From: Seison nebaliae
Taxonomy: Eukaryota; Rotifera; Pararotatoria; Seisonacea; Seisonidae
DNA length: 64,000 nucleotides
Assembly: GCA_023231475.1 (NCBI GenBank)
Contig: JALJEE010002697.1
Span: 1-64,000, forward strand
Direction of reading: 5' to 3'
This document shows, piece after piece, positions 1 to 10,000 of this stretch. The translations under genes and the position numbers were made by a program. The notes under the pieces were generated by a model that saw only the letters and a program-made list of their open reading frames with translations, had not been told where the DNA came from and searched no databases. Within the stretch, counting starts at the first letter, position 1, and the number at the start of each line of letters is the position of its first letter.

Positions 1-201
1 AATTAGGAGTAGAAGTGTCCGTAACGTTGTTAAAAGGAGTAGAACTGTCCTAAATTGCCAAAAAAGGTGTAGAAGTGTCCTATATTACAGAAAAAAGGAG
101 TAGAAGTGTCCGAAATTCTTCGAAAAGGAGTAGAACTGTCCGAATTAAAAGCGTAGAACTGTCCTTTTTTGAAGGAAAAACCAAAAGGAGTAGAACTGTC
201 C
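1..201. repeat. 30-bp-period array with conserved 15-bp core
   Basis: Seven copies of a core close to GGAGTAGAASTGTCC end at positions 20, 50, 80, 111, 141, 164 and 201. The steps are 30, 30, 31, 30, 23 and 37 bp, and the last two add up to two periods. Most cores are preceded by an A-run. The roughly 10-15 bp between cores are not alike, so this is not an ordinary homogeneous minisatellite. One core base varies between G and C (order G, C, G, G, C, C, C). The array may continue beyond the left edge. It lies just beyond the 3' end of the CLASP gene. Function unknown. Confidence 0.85.
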
Positions 202-416
202 GGCAACCGGTAACTCAGAAGTGATTTAAAGGAAGATTTTAATGTAAAATATTTTCAATATACAAAAATGTCTTTTTTATAAAATATAAATTAAAATTTA
301 GAGAAGATAATTGAATGAGATATCTAATCATCGTGCCCATTCGAACTTAAATTACAAAATGAATATTAATTGCGATTCTGAATTCTTTTCGCAACGAATA
401 TTTCCAACAACCGAAT

Positions 417-426
417 CTAAATAAAA

Positions 427-457
<31 letters not shown>

Positions 458-3400
458 CAGAGAATAAACAAATACATAAAATAATCGAATAATAAACTTT
501 AGCACTATCTATCGGTGTTAATAAATCATATAATTCATCGCCAACATGAATATAGTACTCCGTCAACAAATAAACCACAGCACGACGAACATTACTACAA
601 CTTTGAACGTCCCATGCCTGAAATGATTATAAATTGAAAATTATTTGGAATATGAAATGTAACTTCTTTTAATGCGGGAAGAAATGATGGAAATAAATTA
701 GCAACAATTTCAGATGTTCGACATTCCTTCACCGTCATCATAGCGCATTCCATGGTATTGATGAGTATGAGGAACGGTATGCAATCATGTTCTTTCGATT
801 TCTGATCCGTTCCATTATGATGGTTGGGCATATTGTCATGTGAACGTACTTTTCTCACTTCCTCGTTCATGAAATGTAGGAGAATTGGCAGTAGTTCACT
901 GGCAGAATAATGTGTTGCCATATCACTACAAACCATTTTATTTGAATTGAAATACTGAATAGGAGAAGATATAAAATTATTGAATTGAAAGAATTTAGAA
1001 AGAACCTCAACAACTATTAAGAATTGTTGTGATGGATTTAAAAAAAGTTCGTTGGATATCAATTTGAGTAAGGGTGCCATTTGAACTGGAATCAATAACA
1101 ATAATAATTTCATTAATTTCATCGAAGTAACTACAATCGATATGGATGATGAACGATGACAACAGAATAATAATTGTAATAATCGACGACAATTTATATC
1201 TGTCATCTTTTCGAATTCATGTGCAGCCATAATGGAATAATATAATTCCATCGAAATTCCATTAAGGATACGATCATTATTATTCTCCATAATTGTGGGC
1301 GATTCAATAATGGTGGAAAGAGGACGTGCTACTTCACTTAACGCCATGTCATTGTTACCGTTTGTATGGTTTCCATTTTTCGTATTATGTTCAAGCAAAT
1401 CATTTGGTCGACAATTCTTTATTATTTCTATATTTCTTTCAATAAACTTCTCATCATTCTTATAATTTCTTGTCGATATTTTCTTCGATTCCATATTATC
1501 TATTTTCAATCGATTATTCACTTTTTTCCATGTATCTTTCATTCGAGTAACTAAATTATGTAATGTCGATTTGATTATGGTGATTTTTGGTGATGGCATT
1601 TCTTCATGTTCACTCAATTTCATAAATGATGTTTGGTGAATGAAAACATTCTTCTCCAAATAATCATTAATATCATTTGATGACTGATTTTGATGATGAT
1701 GACTTGCTAATTGACTATTATTGTCCGAACTGGAATTCGAATCTTTCTGAGAAATATTCGATTCCGTTTCACTTTCCGGTTCCACTCTCATTTTTAATCT
1801 CTCACTAATGAATTCGTGTGAGGATTTGGGAAGATCGGAAATAAATCTCAAAATTTCATCCATATTCAAATTAAATAGATAAATCAATAATAAATCAGCT
1901 TGTCTTGCCAATGTGATCATCGAAGTAGATTCGGATCGGATGTTCTGCAATTTCTCCGCCAACGCCAAAACGTTCACAACAAATTTCTTCATAATTCGTC
2001 GACATTCTTCGATGATAATATTCTCATTTAGTGAAGTGTTCGGTCTCCCGATGCCTAAAAGGAGAGCATGTTCCGAAGTTCTTAAATAACCGTCCATTAA
2101 AATATCTTTTGGTATTTTCGAATCTAAATATTCCATCATTAATAAATGATAAATCCATCAAAAAAATTTAACCTTGAAATAGATTTGAAATAAAATTTAA
2201 TGCCAATCCTTTGGCGAACGGCGGAGAGATTTGAGCATCGTCTGTGAGATATCTGACCGTAATTAAAAATTGAGTTTCACCAGTAAACGTCGATCTGGAA
2301 ATTGAGTCAGGAGAAATTAAATTTTTGAAAAAATTAAATTAACTGAATCACATCAATCAAATTTTCAAATTTCGATTTGATTCCCATCGGAGGCTTCGAC
2401 GTCAATCGATGCCAAATCCTCAACAACAACGAATATAACCAAAAATTTAATTGTTCACCATAATATGAGATGAACGTCTCTAATGATTCAAATAAATTTG
2501 TATTCGTCTACAAAATCATAAACAGGATTTTCATGCAAAAGAAAAATTTCAAAAAATCGTTTAACTTTACTTCCATATGAATGTAGTTGTTGTAAGAATG
2601 TCTCTGTAATTTTCTTCATTTCAATTTTATTTATGAATATCTCATTTCCACTTATCTTACCATTCTTTATGGCACGATTCCTTTCCAATAATCGTTTCAA
2701 TTGATATAAACCTTCTTCATTATTATTTTGTGATTGATTGCCCATCATCCCGATAATTTCATTCACCTAACAATTCATCATTATTAGAATTCATTAATTT
2801 TAAAATTAAAAAAAAAAACAAAAAACAATTTTTAGGATATGGAAATGAAACAGAAGAACAATCAATGGCAATGAACAAAATTTTAAATTAAACAAACAAA
2901 TTATTATTTCATTTTAACGATTAAATGGCACCTGCAAATATAATTTACCATCTCCACAACCACTAATCAATGATGGTGATCGAGAAAAAGATCGATTAAA
3001 ATCATATGATGTTTTCCTTAAAAATTTTTCACTTATCGATTCCCGATCGGAATCGTTTAATTTACAATTATCTCTTTTAATCATACGAATACGTCTCTTA
3101 AAATGAGAACATGGATATTTCTTTAAAAAAACGATGAAAATCGATTTTGGAAAGAAGCGAATGTTAATCAATTTTCTGTTTTTTTTTCAAATTAAATTTA
3201 TAAAATTAACTGGTAAATTTCTTTCTTTAAATGACGAATTGTCTTGATCGTTGGATAGACGTCGATTGCGATATCTGGAATAATTGCGTTTGGTTGACAA
3301 AGTTGAATTGATAGATCGAACTGAAACTTCCGATCTTTCCTCGTCACTTCGATCGAATTTCCTGGGATATCCAAACGAGTCATTTGGTGTTCGTCTTGTA

Positions 3401-4656
3401 AGAGTTTTATTCTCTTTTTTTATTGGCGTTTTCCCCAAATCAGTATTAGTCCGACGACGTGATAAATAAGATCGATGATTGTCAGGTGTTGTTTTTTTCT
3501 TCGCTCCCGGAGTGATGATAGCTGAAACGGCACTTCGATTTGATGGACTTTGATCTCTTTTTTCGAGCATTTTCGACCGATAAGAAGTAACAGGATTTTG
3601 ACGATATTTTGATGGTGAATTTTGTCTCGTTCCTGGTTGGGAGATAGTGGTAGTCGGTCTTTTGATTGTTCGACTGGAAAGTGCTCCAGTGACACTGGAT
3701 GATGATGCTTGTCGTTCTACAAATCGACCACGATTACTAAGTAAATCAGATTCTTCATTCAATTCTTTCTTTTTTCTTTTGTCTAATTTACTATAAATGA
3801 TATCAGCTTGTGATTGTAAAATACTAGATTTCATAGCTCGATATGCATCTTTTGCACTCAATCGAGCACCAACATCAGCATCAGTTAATCCTTTCATTAA
3901 TGCATCACCTATATTGGGAGCGAGTGATGTAATGATGGTTTTTTGAGAATTTGATAATTTTCGAGAATCCGTCACATCAACTGGTGTCAATTGCATTCCT
4001 GGCCAATAAGCCAAAATATTTTTGAGGAAACATAAACAGAATCGTCTCACTTCCTTCGCCTTCGACATTTGAATTTCCTCGCATAATATCGTGATGAATT
4101 TGGGAGATTGAATATAAGCGAGAATGAAAACTATACAAAGAGCGACAGAAGACGACATGATCTTCTTCGCGTTGTTAATCAACGTCAACATAACTGGGAG
4201 ATGTAGTTCGAAAAATTGATCGATCTGAGTCTCACTATACGGAAGATTTGTCGACGCTTCTGCTATATATGATAGAGTGATACAAGTTTCACGTCGAATT
4301 TGAGAACGTAAATCTTTCATGTTTTTGAGAAGTTCTTCGTTCATTTGTCGAAGTGAATTATAAAATTCTTTTTGATGTTTCAGATGAAGTTTCTTTGAAA
4401 TGACTAATCTCAATTGTTTCATTGCATTGACACGAACTGTCCATTTCTCTTGTTGATTGTCCGTCAGAATCACCTTCAACTTTTGTAGGAATTGTTGCAA
4501 TTCTTTTCCGGTGACATGATCGATGTCAAAGGGGAGTGTCACATCGGAAGGAGTGAATGACTCGATGAATGATTTACATGTGACACATCCAGTTGCATTT
4601 GTGATACTTTCAGCAGCTGTTTCAACGTATTTTATTAAGAATGATTGATTCATCAT
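417..4656 (-). CDS. CLASP: CLASP (CLIP-associating protein), seven exons
   Basis: Microtubule plus-end rescue factor with TOG domains. Exons on the minus strand: 4656-3211, 3096-2932, 2766-2566, 2507-2344, 2294-2173, 2123-664, 617-417; together 1252 residues, and all phases close. Exon 1 holds a TOG domain at about residues 40-270 that resembles CLASP TOG2 (KDLRSQIRRETCITLSYIAE), then a Ser/Arg/Lys-rich basic linker. Exons 3-6 form TOG3 (about 540-765). Exons 6-7 carry the C-terminal helical domain (about 990-1252), ending in the VRRAVVYLLTEYYIHVGDEL region typical of CLASPs. No TOG1 was found upstream, so it resembles the short vertebrate isoforms. I saw no clear SxIP motif. Splice sites come from homology and frame closure; donors are mostly GTTAAN. 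The start is the MM at the head of exon 1. The last exon reads through a CT/GA microsatellite. Family certain; the exact C-terminus less so. Confidence 0.9.
435..457. repeat. (GA)n microsatellite inside CLASP last exon
   Basis: An uninterrupted GA run of about 23 bp. On the minus strand it is read as alternating Ser-Leu near the CLASP C-terminus, 5-12 codons before the stop at 417-419. Confidence 0.9.
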
Positions 4657-7084
4657 CCATCAACAAAGAAACGAATGAAAATGAGATTGATCTGAATGAA
4701 ATTCTGGATAAAATTCTAGAGAAATTTTCGGAGGAAACAATCTCGTCAGTTTGTGTTAATAAAATTAATTTATTCACTCTTTTCTAGATCAACTTCATCA
4801 AATTATCACTTATGTTTGAAGAGGGACGTTCAAAAAAACGGTACATGTCAAGAAGTGAGATGTGTTCATTCAAATCGATCCACTTTGACAAATGAAACTA
4901 GACACAATTGGGGGGGGCGAATGTACACGTTCTTCGTCTTATTAATTTCACTCTTCCTAAGTGAAACTTTATCTCTTTTTAATGATATCTTCTATCATCA
5001 TCATCATTTCCTTCTCGACGAATGATGAATAATTGAATAATCTTTATGAAGTCGTCTTATCTTTCATTCACCACGAGAAAGGAAAAGGTCAGAATGTCTG
5101 ACGCAGAACACAGGTGGTTCTCTTTAAGTATGATTTTTTCCGAGAGAAAACGATATTTCTGATCCATCTGAATGAAATGACATTTAGACACCGACACTAA
5201 CAATGAGGAGAAAAAGGAAAATTAAATTAAAATGTGAAATTATTTCCTGGTCTCTTCATTGTCCTGTGGGAACGAAGAAGGAAGTCTTATGAAGGAGTGT
5301 ACAATTGCCACTCTTTCTCTCTCTCCTCGTAAGCGGAAGGATTGTAAAAAAATGTACAACGTACTTTACCGAGGTTGAAGACATTCATTTTATTTTCAAA
5401 TTGTCGAAGATCATTCGAACACACGAAGATACAGAAGAGTAATGATGATAGAGCATGGATGTCAAAAGTTGGGAGGAACGATGAGGCAAATCATGTCATT
5501 CTGTACTTTTTACATTAGAAGATCTCTATAACACAGAGGAAGCTGAAAACTGATTTTTTCTCTTTCTTGGGCCCGATTTGACATCCATGGAATAGAGCGA
5601 TGATGAATCGATTTTGAATAAATGTAAATTTCAAAAAAGGCGTTTATGTATCTAATTGAAAAGATCACTCAACGATTAAATAATTTGTGATCTATTTAAC
5701 AATGTTCTTTCGATAATAATATGAATTAATCTCAACATTTATCACATCCCTTGTTTTTGAAGAGGAGAGGATGGAAAGATAAATTAAAGAAGTTGACCGA
5801 ACAACATAGCGATTCTTAATTGCAAATCATTCTACCAATGATATTACAATATTTTTAACAATAAAAAAAATTTAGATTATAAGCTTAATACATGATTTCG
5901 ATAAAGAACATGACTCATTTTTTCTTATCTCTATCGTCCTTGTATCTTTCGGAAAAAGGAAGATAAAGATTATTAAAAATAAATCTCTTGTAATTTATAT
6001 GACGATTAGAATTTTGTGCAGACAGATTTTTCTTTTGAGAATAATCCATTTAATTTGTAGATTGTCAGTAACTGTTAAGAACTGATTGGAATAAGAAGAA
6101 AAAATTATTTGAACATTTAATAGGAAATTCTTAGGAGCACGAGGAGATTCTTTATCTTCATATTTATTTAGCAAAAACTGAAAGATGAAAAGAAGCATAT
6201 TAAACGGAAGATTTAATGATAATACCAGAAACAATAAATTAAAGAGAAATAATCGGAGAAAATATGAATCATTGTTAATATACATAAGAATTCCAAATAT
6301 CTTACAATTGTTGGAGTAGTAAGATAAAAGTTTTCTCTCTCCCTCCCAATATCCGAACGTCTCTTTGAAATTATTCTTAGTTTTCTGAACTTGTGCAAAT
6401 ACAATGATTGGAACATAAAGAAGAATGTCTTTGTGGTTCTATTTGTGAGAAAGAAAAAAAGGAGAAAATTTATAGAAGAAATTTGTTTTTCTAAAACAGA
6501 GTTCTTTTCCAGAGGGGAATTATGATGTGAGTGTGTGTGTATGTGAGGGGGAGGCGATGGGTGAATTCTCTAACGAAAGAATTCTTCAAAGAAAACTGTA
6601 TAATTTAGGTGAGGAAAGTTCGCATACTTTTTTTTCGTTCTTATCCATTTTATCCAACCAGTTAACAAATAAGAAAGGAAGATGATGAGGATGTAACTGA
6701 AAAGAAAATGTCTGAAAGAAAATAAATTTTTGATGGAAAGAAAGACGAGTAAGTTTGGATGACCCAAATAATAATTTTATCGAATTATTTAAAATTTGAA
6801 AAATAAATAAAGTTAGTTAAAAACTGATTTATATGGTGAGAGTTCAGAAATAGGTAATTTTGGAGTTAGAGGAGAAAACTATGATTTGTAAACGGATGGA
6901 AACGTTGAGTGTTGAAAGTCGAATTAGTATCCGATCTGAACGGTTTGTTGGTGTGTTGATGGGAAACTTATAAGGAAATCAATCACTAACCAGAGGAACT
7001 AACCAAGAAGGGAAATAATTAGGTATGAAGATTTTAGTTATCCATAGTATGGAAATTTTCGGGTGAAAGAAAAAGAGAAAACAT
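4657..7084. other. Intergenic, no gene recognised
   Basis: Between the CLASP start and the end of the large minus-strand gene at 7085. Only short AT-rich frames without domain signal are seen. The part next to 4656 should contain the CLASP promoter and 5' UTR, but no core promoter element stands out. Confidence 0.6.
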
Positions 7085-10000
7085 TCAAAGTTTCTCATCA
7101 GACGATAAGAATTTAATGAACTGTACAGGACTTGATGGTGAAGCTGGCTTAAATTGATAAGCTTTCAGATAATCGACTAGATTCTGCGACTTACTCTTTT
7201 GTAATCGGTTCGTTGTTGCTTTTGTTGATGCTCTCGATGTCGATGTTCCTTTACGACTTCTATTCAGACAATTATTATTCGATTTCTTCGACTTCAAATT
7301 TCTTTCATTCACTATATAATCCACATGATTGATAACATTTTTCTTATCAGATTGTCCAACAAATTGTTTCTTCGGAATCTTTAAAGACGCTGATGGTTTA
7401 CTATCCAAATATATTTGTTTTAAAGGTTTCTCCAAATCAGTTGAGAATGTGCGATCTCGATGACTCTTTGTCAATTCCTCATCTTCTTTCTCATCAATAT
7501 AATCGATATTTGATTCTAAATATTTCTCATTATCATGAGACACATTAACAGTGGGAATAGTTCGCACCCAAGATTTCATGTTGTTCTCCATTAACGAATA
7601 ATTCGATTGCATCGACGGTTTCGAAGAACCATCTTTATTTCTATGATGACGATAAAGATTTGATTTACGAATCGTTTCCACTTCCTCTTTCTTCAATTCT
7701 TTATCCGGCATCGCATAAAGTTGATGATTCATATGTTCCTTAAATTCACTACCTGTCGTATCAGTCGACGGTTTATCAATATTTCTCGGTGAAGAATTTT
7801 GGTAAGTTGTCCGTTGTGTGTAAGTCTGTTGTTTTTGGATTTGAGGAGGTTTTGGTATTTCTTCTTCTTTTTGGATGTTGACCGAATTCTTTAACGGTTT
7901 AAAACATTTGATGTCATCTGATTTCGACATACTTCCACTATCCAAATCATTCTCACAGACAATTGGAATACTTTTAGCATTCGAATGCAATTCGAAATAT
8001 TGAGATGATTGTTTTCTACTTGTCGGAAATTGATGATGTTTCCTTCCTGCCCTTTCTTCACTTTCATACGAATCTTTATTATTTCTCTCAAAGTGATGAG
8101 ACGTTTCCTGTACATTCTCTTTGCCATTTTCCGGGAACACTAAATTATTCTCTCCGAAATTCAACGAACGATCATGTGATCGATAAAACGGTAAATTCTG
8201 TTTGCACGACGTTGAATTAATTTTGGTATCGGTATTCTCATGATTATTATGATTCTCATGATTATTGGGATCCTCATGATTATTGGGATTCTCATGATTA
8301 TTTGAATTTTCATGATTATTGGGATTCTCGTAATTATTGGGAATCTCATCGAAATTATTAAGATATCGACTTTCGTCAATGAAATGTTTGGAATTGGTGA
8401 AACTTATTCGATTATTTCTCGGTTGATCATATTTTATTCGAATTGATTCATTTATTCTCAAATCGACAGGTCGATTACGGAATGATATTCGATTTTGTTT
8501 ACTGATATAATCTCTCTTATCATCATCTTTATCGGTATTAATTATTTCATTTGTTAATTTAGGTTTCGAATACAAACTCTTGTACATTCGATCATTCGAT
8601 TTAAACGGTGATGATCGATCAATATCGTAATCAGCGAAAAATTGAGCTCTCGGATTGGCTGGTAAATGAGTGATACTTCGTTTCATAAAACTATCAGGTA
8701 CAGTTGTCGATCGAGAGTTGGATAATTTTTGATAGGACGTTCCATCACCATTATCTTCGATTCTTGCTTTATGGTTTGTTGGAGATTGGAAGAAATTCGA
8801 TTGATTTCCATCATTATATCTGTCGTCATTTCGAGTTGGATATTTGTTGATGGAAGTTGTTGGAGGCATTGTAGTTATTTGTGATATTGTTGGCATGGGA
8901 CATGATGTTTTAGAGGTGGAATAAGTTTTGGTTTGTCGATCATCTGCAAAAACGATATGACAATGTATTTGACATTCTACAACTGATGGATTGCCCGAAG
9001 GTGCCATATGAGATTGAATTGATGTATGTCTTGTCGAATGATTTGATTGATCACGTGAAGGTAGAGGAATATTGATTTGAATAGGCAGAACATTCTGATC
9101 CTGATTTATGTTTTGTGTAGATTGCGTCATTATCATCTGATCAGTTGATTGGTCGTTTATCGATGGATCATGAAAAATTTGTTTGGTTGAAGAATTAAAT
9201 AATCGATCGGAATTATTTTTATGTTGAACGACGTCCTTCTCCTTGAACAAGAAAGTTTCAGCTGAAGTTGTCGATTTACACAAATGAGAAGTGTTAACTA
9301 CTGGCACGTTTCCTTGGCAACAGAAGGTCGATCGGTCACAGATACTATGAGGTTGTTTACATTCCGCAGCGAATAGATTGCGATCGATTTTCTCGTTCAA
9401 TGAATTGTTTTTTGATATTAAATTGGGTTGCGACAGTTGCTGATTTTCATTTGATGCTTCGTGTTCCGGTGGAAAATTTGTAGAATTCGTATAATTGGTA
9501 TGATGACGATTATTTAATTCTCTTAGCGAATGATCCGTCTTATTATTTCGACCTAGATCAATTTCATAGAACAAAGTGTTTAGTTGATTGGAAGTTGTCG
9601 TAATACGTTTCCGCCGTAATGATGAAGATGATTTTACTGATGATGAACTTAACTTTCTTTCCAAATCGACCAAGGACGAATTGATGGAGAGTGTGGAATT
9701 CTTATCATTTTCTGTTATATCGTTCAAGATGTTGATTGATATATCGGAATTATTGTCATTGTTATAGATGTAATTATTATTTTTATTTGCGAATATGATT
9801 TCTTTTACCTTCCCGTCTTCCTCTCCAATTGCTTTCTTCTCTTCCTCCTTCGACAACGTTTGTTTATTTTCTTTCCTTGTCTTTTCGCTTTCTACCAGAT
9901 AATGCTCAGACTCGTCGACCCGCTCACTTTCTACCTGATTTCTTCGCTTATTCAAATTAGTTGTATCTGTCCGAAATTCTGGAAATTTTCGGTTCGTCTG

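Noticed and set aside
1-201. CRISPR-like array (constant core, variable spacers, regular period)
   Set aside because: The core is 15 bp and mutated between copies, spacers are about 10-15 bp and AT-rich, and the genome is animal. Kept as a periodic repeat only.
595-2139. Separate 514-aa gene starting MMEYL
   Set aside because: The first codons are the end of an intron; the rest is CLASP exon 6, joined on both sides by frame-closing splice sites.
2488-2766. Separate 92-aa minus-strand gene
   Set aside because: Starts at GTG; it is CLASP exon 3 plus read-through into the intron.
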